In this document: one piece after another, positions 6,642-13,571 of the stretch | How the letters are laid out: every line of letters starts with the position of its first letter | How positions within the stretch are numbered: position 1 is the stretch's first letter | IMG/VR virus record: IMGVR_UViG_3300020187_000015 | Coordinates: 41,789 to 105,788 of that record | Origin: a virus | Strand: one strand, 5' to 3' | DNA length: 64,000 nt | Made by a program: the position numbers and the translations under genes | Notes under the pieces: model-generated | Databases searched by the model: none | Told to the model about the DNA's origin: nothing | What the model saw: the letters and a program-made list of their open reading frames with translations, nothing else

Positions 6642-7484
6642 ATGGAAGATTTTACAGATAAGATAACGATTGGGATTCTTGACTTTTTTCAAGAGAAAGA
6701 GTCAAAGGAACTGCTAATGTCCTTAGCTGAAAATCTTTTGATAGATGTTAACATTCTTTTTATCGACAACGGAACTCCAAAAAGTTATAGTAAACAGTTC
6801 CTGAATGATGGACTAATTGATGAGTTAATTATAAACGATAGTAATCTTGGCTGTGGCCCAGCTACCGTTCAAATGTATGATTATTGCAAAACTCCATATT
6901 TGATATACGTCCAAAGCGATCAAAGGCTAAATCAAAAGATTGACGCAGATTCAATGAATGGGATGATTAGAGCTTTGGACGAATACCACTGCATTGACTT
7001 GGCTGGAAATCAAGGGAATGGAAAATTCTCAGAAAGAGCTAATATGATGAAAACGGAATTCTATAAAAGAATTCCAAAACCTACTTTAGGTGGACCAGGA
7101 ATCACAAATGATCAAAAGTATGTAGAGGAATGGGTTCAAGATTTTTTTGCAGACAATAATTGCGTTATAGCTCATGTTAGGCCAACAGTATTTTCTGACG
7201 AAGGTTATTACTCAGTAAGAGAATTGTCACAAGAAGACCCTTGCATTTTAAAACATTCTTGCTGGACCAAGGAGATGTGGATTCTTACTGACCCCCCGAA
7301 GAATAGGCATGAGGTTTATCCACCTCTTAACGAAGAGGAGTGGGATAGATTGATAAAAGGAGATTTTCCTAGGTGGAAAAACAACGAAAGGGGCTATGTA
7401 CCAGAGGCTTGGAGAGACAACATTATTACCAATGAAATCGTGGAATCAAAAATTAGAGAAGACATAAAAAATGACACCGATTAA
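6642..7484 (+). CDS. GT-A (family 2-like) glycosyltransferase (280 aa)
   Basis: The N-terminus (ITIGILDFF...LAENLLIDVNILFIDNGTP) has the beta-strand followed by D-N-G that starts family 2 glycosyltransferases. LGCGPATVQMYDYCKTPYLI and YVQSDQRL occupy the nucleotide-binding and DxD positions, although the usual DxD appears as S-D-Q. The C-terminal third, with many Trp and Pro (KEMWILTDPPKNRHEVYPPL), is not recognised. It is first in a run of similar genes, and its 3' end overlaps the next gene by 14 bp. The likely role is sugar transfer in host-surface or virion modification. The acceptor is unknown. Confidence 0.65.
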   Translation: MEDFTDKITIGILDFFQEKESKELLMSLAENLLIDVNILFIDNGTPKSYSKQFLNDGLIDELIINDSNLGCGPATVQMYDYCKTPYLIYVQSDQRLNQKIDADSMNGMIRALDEYHCIDLAGNQGNGKFSERANMMKTEFYKRIPKPTLGGPGITNDQKYVEEWVQDFFADNNCVIAHVRPTVFSDEGYYSVRELSQEDPCILKHSCWTKEMWILTDPPKNRHEVYPPLNEEEWDRLIKGDFPRWKNNERGYVPEAWRDNIITNEIVESKIREDIKNDTD

Positions 7485-8340
7485 AAATAAAATTTGGCTA
7501 TGCGGACTTACTTATGGCCCAGCTATTGAAGCCGTAAAAAATAACATTATCCCTATTGCTAAGCATTTCGATGGATTGAATATTGTTCTCCATAAGAGTG
7601 GACCAATCCTAACTGAACAGGAAAGCCAGTTATTTAGCATACTAAATGAAAATAGGGGACAAGGTAAAATTCATATTTTCGATTGGATTAGAAGATATGA
7701 TTTTTCTAGGAATAGATATTTGTTTGACCCATTAATGAATTCTGGAGACTTCTTTGTAGTTTTAGACTCGTTGGAAAATATGACAGAAAATTTCTGTACA
7801 ACAGATCTTCCGAAGATTAGAAAATCAATGGTAGACAATGACCTTGAGGGAGTCTTTCTTCATGGCAAGGGTTTTATTTTTAGAAAAAACGAATGGATGA
7901 AATATGAAAACGGAACTCATGAATGCATCAGACCCATGAATAGAGCTGCTGAGCTTACGCAGATTGCGGGCTATGAAGACAGTTCAAAATACTTCACAAA
8001 CACTAGGCCAAACAAGAGAGAAAAACTTCATTTTGTAGAACACTTTTTTAGATATTATCTAATCGATAACACTATGCAGTGCTATTTAGGCACTGAGAAA
8101 GATGAAGGACTTACTAGAATTAGGTTAGAGAATAGACATGATTTTAGAAATCATCTGTTAAGCAAAGGAGTTGAATTCAATTACGAATCAGTCCTTGAGT
8201 TCTTTGAGCAGGACATAGATCAAGATACTAAAGATCTTATCAATAAAGAAAAAATTCTTAATGACTTCTATAGAAATAAAATACTAGGTGAAGTAGACAT
8301 TTTAGATAATCACGATTACGAAAACATAAAGCCTATATGA
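7471..8340 (+). CDS. Putative glycosyltransferase-like protein (289 aa)
   Basis: KIWLCGLTYGPAIEAVKNNI and HFDGLNIVLHKSG resemble the first strands of a GT-A fold. IFDWIRRYDFSRNRYLFDPL and GDFFVVLDSLENM resemble the region where family 2 enzymes carry R-N...LDADE, but the acidic motif is degenerate (D-S-L-E). No family can be assigned with certainty. Start and end both overlap neighbours (14 bp upstream, ATGA at 8337 downstream), so it is translated as part of the sugar operon. It may be a divergent transferase or a non-catalytic partner. Confidence 0.5.
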   Translation: MTPIKNKIWLCGLTYGPAIEAVKNNIIPIAKHFDGLNIVLHKSGPILTEQESQLFSILNENRGQGKIHIFDWIRRYDFSRNRYLFDPLMNSGDFFVVLDSLENMTENFCTTDLPKIRKSMVDNDLEGVFLHGKGFIFRKNEWMKYENGTHECIRPMNRAAELTQIAGYEDSSKYFTNTRPNKREKLHFVEHFFRYYLIDNTMQCYLGTEKDEGLTRIRLENRHDFRNHLLSKGVEFNYESVLEFFEQDIDQDTKDLINKEKILNDFYRNKILGEVDILDNHDYENIKPI

Positions 8341-9119
8341 TATCTCTAGCAACTAGTGCATTTAACATAGAGTCTAATGACTTTGACATTCATTCTGCAA
8401 TTAAAAACTGGGAATTGTACGTAGATGAGATTGTTATAAGTACTATACCCTCTAGAGACAACTCTCTGCAAATCCTAAAGGAACTCGAAAGTTCTAAACC
8501 TATAAAGATAATTGAGGAAGATTTTTCACTGGAAGATCCTGAGTTTGATGGTAAGCTTAAAAATAGCTCGCATCAAAACTCTTCTAACGAAATTGTCGTT
8601 CAGTGTGATTTAGATGAAAGAATGGGCGGAAAGCCAGAAGCCTGGAAAAGCTTTGCAGAAACTCTTTTATCAAATGAGAGTGTAAAATCCTTGTTCATTC
8701 CAGTTATTGATCTTTATGGATCTTATTATGAATATTCCTCTATCAATAAAAAATGGTATATATGCAAGAAAGAGGGTACTAAGAGGGGAGTAGTCTCTTT
8801 TGCTAGAAAGCAAGATGGTAAAATTGATATAGAAAAATCAGATACTTGCGAACTTCTCGATGAAGATGATAATTTAGTTCCATATATTGACATATGCCAT
8901 CATTATCAAATAGATCCTCTAAGATATTGCCAGCTACATAATCCCTTCATTTGGCACTTAGGTTATATAGATATGGATAGAAGATCGAAAATTAATTCTT
9001 GGTGGAAACCCCATTGGGAAAACCGTAAAGGAGAAAGTATTGAAGAGGTTGGAATATCTAAAAAAGATTTAGAATCAAGAGAAACTTTTAAACATAATAT
9101 TGAAATAGATTTCTTATAA
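8337..9119 (+). CDS. Family 2-like glycosyltransferase (260 aa)
   Basis: MISLATSAFNIESNDFD and WELYVDEIVISTIPSRDNSL are typical of family 2 enzymes that begin with a short strand and an E-I-V core. NEIVVQCDLDERMGG carries an acidic D-x-D-E cluster that fits the metal/nucleotide-sugar site. A Trp-rich stretch near the C-terminus (FIWHLGYIDMD...WWKPHW) may contact the acceptor. It overlaps the previous gene by ATGA and is followed after 5 bp by a methyltransferase gene. Confidence 0.62.
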   Translation: MISLATSAFNIESNDFDIHSAIKNWELYVDEIVISTIPSRDNSLQILKELESSKPIKIIEEDFSLEDPEFDGKLKNSSHQNSSNEIVVQCDLDERMGGKPEAWKSFAETLLSNESVKSLFIPVIDLYGSYYEYSSINKKWYICKKEGTKRGVVSFARKQDGKIDIEKSDTCELLDEDDNLVPYIDICHHYQIDPLRYCQLHNPFIWHLGYIDMDRRSKINSWWKPHWENRKGESIEEVGISKKDLESRETFKHNIEIDFL

Positions 9120-9124
9120 GAATC

Positions 9125-9757
9125 ATGAATAAAAATAATAAAATAAAACAAATTCAAGAAGAGTATGATAAACTAGGGCTAAATTCTTGTTCCGTACCAG
9201 AAGAGGATGGCTGGATATTTGAATCTGCTATGAATATAACGGAATCAAATAATATTCTAGAAATTGGATTTTATAAGGGTGGTAGTGCATTTATTATGCT
9301 TTCTTTAGATGAAGGTGTGAATTTAACTTCAGTTGACCCTATAGATGGATTGGCTTCCGAAGCATATCAAGCTGCTGAACAAAAGCAGTATGATGAAAAA
9401 CTCAAAGCAACAGAAAAAGTTAAAGAAAAGTTTGATGATCGATTTACTTTCATTAGAAAGTATTCTCAAGATGTCAGACCAGATTTAGAAGGGCAGTCTT
9501 TTGATATGATATTTATTGACGGTGATCATTGGGAAAGTGGCATAAGAAATGACTTTCAATTAATGCTAGATTTGAAAATTCCATATGCTCTAGTAGATGA
9601 TTGGATACAGCCAAATAATTGCCACAAATCAGTTCCAACAGTATGGGCAGAAAGTTTTCAAGATAAATTGAAAATGAAAACAGTTTTTTTTAGACATGCT
9701 ATTTCTTGCAATGGTGGTCCGATACCAGTTGTATTGCTGGAAAACTTGACCCTTTAG
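9125..9757 (+). CDS. Class I SAM-dependent methyltransferase (210 aa)
   Basis: Motif I is NILEIGFYKGGSA, the acidic residue after strand 2 is in LTSVDPIDG, and the strand-4 motif is FDMIFIDGDHWESGIRNDF followed by YALVDDWIQP. This is the pattern of the Methyltransf_24 / cephalosporin-hydroxylase-like group, which often acts on sugars or small molecules in glycan clusters. The location among glycosyltransferases suggests O-methylation of a sugar (inference). The stop codon is 5 bp before the next gene's ATG. Confidence 0.72.
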   Translation: MNKNNKIKQIQEEYDKLGLNSCSVPEEDGWIFESAMNITESNNILEIGFYKGGSAFIMLSLDEGVNLTSVDPIDGLASEAYQAAEQKQYDEKLKATEKVKEKFDDRFTFIRKYSQDVRPDLEGQSFDMIFIDGDHWESGIRNDFQLMLDLKIPYALVDDWIQPNNCHKSVPTVWAESFQDKLKMKTVFFRHAISCNGGPIPVVLLENLTL

Positions 9758-9762
9758 AAAGC

Positions 9763-10518
9763 ATGAAGAACTTACCCATATCATTAACGTTGTATACAAC
9801 AACCAAAGGACATTTTGGCTACAAGGATTGTGCTAAAGATACAATTAATCATCTTTCTAAGATTGACGAAGGTTGTTTTTCTAACAAGTCTGCCCACATA
9901 AAGGTATGTGATAGCCAGGAAGGTGAAGACAAGTGCGAGGATTTAAAGTCTTTCTTTAAATCAAAAGGTTTTGATGTATTCACGACAAAGGGTAATTGGA
10001 ACAGAAAAAACAATAATCATGCAATAGAGTATTTCAAAGACATGGAAACTCTAATGAATGAAAATGTTGTTCACGATAATGAATTTATCCTATTCCACGA
10101 AGATGACTGGTTAATAAACACTGAAAAGCCTTTGATATATCTTTTGCAGGAGGGCATAAAATTGATGAAAGCAAATAAGGATATTCTTTGTGTAAGAGTT
10201 AATGCAGATATAAATACAGATGTTTCAAAAGCCACAAAAATCACAAATGAAATATACTTACAAAATTTTGATTATACTGAATATGGGCCAACAATAACAT
10301 TTCAGCCTACTCTAATGAGAACTAGAGATTGGTATGCAGCAGTAAGACAAATAAACCGAAATGATTTGAGATTCAAATCCCATTGCGAATTACTTAGCGG
10401 CATGTTTATGAAGGGGCTTTTTGCAACAGTGAGTACGCCATTTGCTTTCTTTGATCCTAATACGATTAATGCTACCCACATTGGCTCAGAAGAGTTTGCA
10501 AAGGAGAATACTAAATGA
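9763..10518 (+). CDS. Putative GT-A glycosyltransferase with EDDW motif (251 aa)
   Basis: I use the ATG at 9763 (MKNLPISLTLYTTTKGHFGY). An upstream start at 9706 would overlap the methyltransferase by 50 bp. LTLYTTTKG starts the fold and EFILFHEDDWLI gives an acidic EDD cluster followed by Trp, resembling the metal site of GT-A enzymes. A later part (YGPTITFQPTLMRTRDWY) could form the acceptor side. The gene ends in ATGA, where a 17-codon frame begins. The substrate is unknown. Confidence 0.55.
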   Translation: MKNLPISLTLYTTTKGHFGYKDCAKDTINHLSKIDEGCFSNKSAHIKVCDSQEGEDKCEDLKSFFKSKGFDVFTTKGNWNRKNNNHAIEYFKDMETLMNENVVHDNEFILFHEDDWLINTEKPLIYLLQEGIKLMKANKDILCVRVNADINTDVSKATKITNEIYLQNFDYTEYGPTITFQPTLMRTRDWYAAVRQINRNDLRFKSHCELLSGMFMKGLFATVSTPFAFFDPNTINATHIGSEEFAKENTK

Positions 10519-10568
10519 TTTACTTTGATGAAGGCAGATCAGATTATATTTTAGATTGGTGGCTATGA
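10515..10568 (+). CDS. 17-codon coupling ORF between two glycosyltransferase genes
   Basis: ATG at 10515 overlaps the upstream stop (ATGA). The frame encodes MIYFDEGRSDYILDWWL, and its TGA at 10566 overlaps the ATG of the next gene at 10565, again as ATGA. AAGGAG at 10501-10506 sits 8 nt before the ATG, a good ribosome site. The next gene has no site of its own, so the peptide frame probably carries ribosomes from one gene to the next. The peptide may have no function itself. Confidence 0.5.
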   Translation: MIYFDEGRSDYILDWWL

Positions 10569-11320
10569 AAATAGGTTTTATGCTTTGTGCTTTCAATCAA
10601 GAAGAGTTTCTTGATGGCTGCTTACAGGACCTTGTTCCTTTTTGTAAGGAGTATGGTCATATTATTAGTGCTGTTTCAGTACCTTTTCTCGAATATAAAG
10701 ATAAAGGTATAAAGTACGATGGCACTACTAGTATTTTAAAAGGTAAGTTAAAAAATGGTGATATTGATTATTTGATTAGTGATCCCAAATACATAACAGA
10801 TGCTGAAGCGAGAAACTTCGCCCTGAAGCCTCTTCTCGAAAATGATTGCGACTTAATATTCTTGATTGATTCTGATGAAAAATTCAGCAAATTGGATTTA
10901 GAAAACATTATTAATTATGTAGAGAATTCTGAATTTATTGATTGGTGGGCTATAAGCTACAAAAATTACGTTGGTAATGGTTACTTGATAGAGCCTTTTA
11001 CTCCACCAAGAATATTCAAAGTAAACGCAAGGGGTTTAAAAGCCTCTCATTTTTATTTTGATAACGACTTACTTTACATCTCTAAAGATGGAAGTGAGTT
11101 GAATTACAAATCCCTGTCCAATAAAGTTATTCCACAGTCCATCGCATGGGTTCCACATTTTACTTGGACTAATACAGAAAGAAATAAGCTCAAAATAGAA
11201 TATCAAAACATTCATAATCATGGCTGCTCATACAAATGGGAAGATGGAGAGGTTAAGTTGAATGATGATTTTTATCATCGAAACAATCTTATCAAACCAA
11301 ATATAATCTATGAAGATTAG
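10565..11320 (+). CDS. Family 2 glycosyltransferase (251 aa)
   Basis: MKIGFMLCAFNQEEFLDGCL is a classic family 2 start. ITDAEARNFALKPLLENDCD and LIFLIDSDEKFSKLDLENI give the R-N and D-S-D-E nucleotide-sugar/metal motifs, the clearest of the cluster. The ATG at 10565 is chosen because of the ATGA overlap with the 17-codon frame. Upstream GTG and TTG codons are possible. The last codons and stop (from 11294) belong to a 188-bp segment that is duplicated at 12166. Confidence 0.75.
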   Translation: MKIGFMLCAFNQEEFLDGCLQDLVPFCKEYGHIISAVSVPFLEYKDKGIKYDGTTSILKGKLKNGDIDYLISDPKYITDAEARNFALKPLLENDCDLIFLIDSDEKFSKLDLENIINYVENSEFIDWWAISYKNYVGNGYLIEPFTPPRIFKVNARGLKASHFYFDNDLLYISKDGSELNYKSLSNKVIPQSIAWVPHFTWTNTERNKLKIEYQNIHNHGCSYKWEDGEVKLNDDFYHRNNLIKPNIIYED

Positions 11321-11481
11321 ATATTTAAAATTTAAGTTAAAATTGTATTTGACAACTCCAATATTTTCATCATACATAAGGGCTGCAACAATTGCAGCAG
11401 TTGGATAAAATATCCAAAATAAAAAACACCACCAAATAAAAATGAAAGAAAAAAAAGAAATGCAAGTTAACGTTGATGGAG
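11294..11481. repeat. Promoter/hairpin/start module, copy 1 (188 bp)
   Basis: Starts inside the last codons of the glycosyltransferase gene and runs through the intergenic region to about codon 13 of the next gene. It matches 12166-12353 at a constant offset of 872 bp with no gaps and few mismatches. It carries TTGACA (11349), the hairpins GCTGCAA-CAA-TTGCAGC (11382-11398) and TTGGATA-AAA-TATCCAA (11401-11417), an A-rich leader and the start codon. Confidence 0.9.
11349..11377 (+). promoter_or_regulatory. Likely promoter within the repeat module
   Basis: TTGACA at 11349-11354 is followed after 17 bp by ATACAT, a weak -10. Two tandem 7-bp hairpins follow at 11382-11417, then an A-rich stretch without a Shine-Dalgarno sequence. 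The same arrangement occurs at 12221-12289. The conserved -35 and hairpins support a regulatory role. The -10 assignment is uncertain. Confidence 0.5.
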
Positions 11482-12161
11482 AAGTTATGGATGAATTAAA
11501 AAAAAATAGAGAGAGCTTATTAAAAAGTATGCATAGTAGTTTTTTTGGTTGTTTTACGCAACAAAGGCATGAAGCTTTTGCGGCAATTAATGATCTTTTA
11601 AATTATTATAATTTTACAAATATTATTGAAATCGGAACCCATGACTGTGGATTATCTATACCTCTTGCTCTTTATTGCTTGAATTCAAAAATTCCAGTTG
11701 AAGCAGAAAATCCCTCAGAGCCATCTACCCATAAAGCCAGAACTCATCATAAACAACCAAAACAATTTTACACTATGGATATAACTGTAAGAGATATTCA
11801 TTCTATAAAATTAATTATTGGGATGGGAGCAAAGTTTTTTAAAGAAGATTGCTTTTTAAAAGAAGCTGAAATTGGAAATTTAATCCAACAAAATGGACGA
11901 AGTCTGTTATTATGTGACGGAGGGGACAAACCAAAGGAAGTAAATACTTTTGCCAAATATCTTAAAAAGGGCGACATTATCATGGGTCACGATTATTTTC
12001 ATAGTGAAGAGGAGGAAGAAAAATATCTTAATAAAATTTGGTATGGCAAGGAATTATGTTATAAAGATGTAGAAAAAACTTTGGAGAAAGAAAATATTTC
12101 TGTAATTTACAGAGAAACTTTTGATCCAGTAGTTTGGATGTGCGCTATAAAAAACGAATAA
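11442..12161 (+). CDS. SAM-dependent methyltransferase-like protein (239 aa)
   Basis: NIIEIGTHDCGLSIPLALY fits motif I of class I methyltransferases. SLLLCDGGDKPKEVNTFAKY and KKGDIIMGHDYFHSEEE fit the strand-4/5 part of the Methyltransf_24 group (acidic residue followed by a lid ending G-H-D). The N-terminal 13 residues (MKEKKEMQVNVDG) come from the duplicated module and are nearly the same as in the 57-aa gene downstream, so they are probably a leader rather than part of the enzyme core. The substrate is unknown and may be a sugar. Confidence 0.6.
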   Translation: MKEKKEMQVNVDGEVMDELKKNRESLLKSMHSSFFGCFTQQRHEAFAAINDLLNYYNFTNIIEIGTHDCGLSIPLALYCLNSKIPVEAENPSEPSTHKARTHHKQPKQFYTMDITVRDIHSIKLIIGMGAKFFKEDCFLKEAEIGNLIQQNGRSLLLCDGGDKPKEVNTFAKYLKKGDIIMGHDYFHSEEEEEKYLNKIWYGKELCYKDVEKTLEKENISVIYRETFDPVVWMCAIKNE

Positions 12162-12165
12162 AATA

Positions 12166-12353
12166 AAACCAAATATAATCTATGAAGATTAGATATTTAA
12201 AATTTAAGTTAAAATTATCTTTGACAACTCCAATATTTTCATCATACATAAGGGCTGCAACAATTGCAGCAGTTGGATAAAATATCCAAAATAAAAAACA
12301 ACACCAAATAAAAATGAAAGAAAAGAAAGAAATGCAAGTAGAGGTCGATGGGA
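12166..12353. repeat. Promoter/hairpin/start module, copy 2 (188 bp)
   Basis: Second copy of 11294-11481. It starts just after the stop codon of the methyltransferase-like gene and includes the fossil of the glycosyltransferase C-terminal codons, TTGACA at 12221, both hairpins (12254-12270 and 12273-12289) and the start of a 57-aa gene. The mismatches are mainly just before TTGACA, in the leader and after the start codon. Confidence 0.9.
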
Positions 12354-12487
12354 AATTTGAGACCAGGGAAGTGGACTTTATTGTCCATAGAGATGGTTCC
12401 CCTTTTAGATATCCAAAGATTAATGACTTCGAACATATTTACGAAAATGAAAAAAGAATATTTGTTTTTACTAGTACGGTAAAGTAG
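12314..12487 (+). CDS. Small protein (57 aa) behind the second module copy
   Basis: The frame opens with MKEKKEMQVEVDGKF, matching the first 13 residues of the methyltransferase-like gene, then continues with unrelated sequence (VDFIVHRDGSPFRYPKINDF...KRIFVFTSTVK). The start codon is in exactly the same place relative to the promoter and hairpins. No family is recognised. It may be a real small protein, or what remains after the module was copied in front of a different gene. Confidence 0.6.
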   Translation: MKEKKEMQVEVDGKFETREVDFIVHRDGSPFRYPKINDFEHIYENEKRIFVFTSTVK

Positions 12488-12567
12488 ATTCCGTTACACA
12501 ATTTAGAGCTATAATTTTATTTCTTTTAAACTTCTTGCAAAAGTTTTTTGAAAGATGTAATTACCTA

Positions 12568-12580
12568 TTGCCCTAACATA
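12568..12580 (+). promoter_or_regulatory. Promoter-like element TTGCCCTAACATA before nrdB
   Basis: The 13-bp TTGCCCTAACATA occurs identically at 24871-24883 before the SSB-like gene, where TAACAT sits 16 bp after TTGACA. Here the best -35 (TTGAAA at 12548) is 20 bp away, which is long. The leader to the ATG is only 18 bp of A and C. Confidence 0.45.
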
Positions 12581-12597
12581 CAAAACAAAAAAAACAA

Positions 12598-13566
12598 ATG
12601 ATATTCGAAGAACAAATCGCAAGAAAACCAGATCACTATCCTTGGACAGAGGAATTCATGAGAGCAATGTGGGAAGGACATTGGACAGATAAAGAATTTA
12701 GCTTTACGTCCGATGTTCAAGACTACAAAATTAACATGACTGACCAAGAAAGGGAGATTATTATTAGAGCCTTATCGGCCATCGGGCAGATAGAGATAGC
12801 TGTTAAGACGTTCTGGGCTAAGATTGGAGACAATCTTCCTCATCCATCTATTAGAGATATGGGTTACGTCATGGGCAATATCGAAGTAATTCACAACAAC
12901 GCATATGAGCGCCTGATTGAAGTGCTTGGTTTGGATGACGTATTCGAGCAAAATCTTAAACTGGATTGGATCGATGGTCGAGTTAAGTACCTAAAGAAGT
13001 ATACTCATAGATATTATAAAGACTCTAAAAAACAGTTCGTTTATGCTTTGATACTATTTACTCTTTTTGTAGAAAATGTGAGCCTATTCTCTCAATTTTA
13101 TATCATAAACTGGTTTGGCAAAAAGAACTTGTTGAAGGATACTAATCAGCAAACAGCATATACTGCTAGAGAAGAAGATATCCACGCAAAGATAGGTATC
13201 AAGCTAGTCAACGTTATTCGTAAAGAGCATCCAGAACTTTTTGATAAAGATCTAGAAGACAAAATCCTACATGAAGCAGAAGAGGCTTTTAAGGCAGAGT
13301 CTCAAATTATTGAATGGATGATCAATGGGATTAAAGAAGAGGGGCTGTCTTCAGATCTGCTCAAAGAGTTCGTAAAAAGTAGGTTAAATGATTCTCTTGA
13401 ACAAATTGGCTACAAAAAGATTTTTGAAGTTGACAGTGAACAATTGGAGAGTACGCTTTGGTTTGATGAAGAGGTATTAGGTAATTCAGCTACGGATTTC
13501 TTTAACTCTCGTCCAGTGGAATACAGCAAAGGAAACAAGTCTTTTGATGAAGACGATTTATTTTAA
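12598..13566 (+). CDS. nrdB: Ribonucleotide reductase class I beta subunit (322 aa)
   Basis: Makes the tyrosyl radical used to reduce ribonucleotides, feeding dNTPs to phage replication. The metal ligands are visible as E66 (GQIEIAV), E96 and H99 (NIEVIHNNAYERL), E159 (LFVENVSLF), and E193 and H196 (AREEDIHAKIG). Y103, four residues after H99, matches the radical tyrosine. The acidic C-terminus ending SFDEDDLF is the usual tail that binds the alpha subunit. Five bases separate it from nrdA. It is the first gene of the long replication operon and lacks a Shine-Dalgarno sequence. Confidence 0.92.
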   Translation: MIFEEQIARKPDHYPWTEEFMRAMWEGHWTDKEFSFTSDVQDYKINMTDQEREIIIRALSAIGQIEIAVKTFWAKIGDNLPHPSIRDMGYVMGNIEVIHNNAYERLIEVLGLDDVFEQNLKLDWIDGRVKYLKKYTHRYYKDSKKQFVYALILFTLFVENVSLFSQFYIINWFGKKNLLKDTNQQTAYTAREEDIHAKIGIKLVNVIRKEHPELFDKDLEDKILHEAEEAFKAESQIIEWMINGIKEEGLSSDLLKEFVKSRLNDSLEQIGYKKIFEVDSEQLESTLWFDEEVLGNSATDFFNSRPVEYSKGNKSFDEDDLF

Positions 13567-13571
13567 AATTA

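Noticed and set aside
6626-6661. 11-codon frame overlapping the start of the first glycosyltransferase gene
   Set aside because: No ribosome site, and the overlap is not of the ATGA type. It is probably chance.
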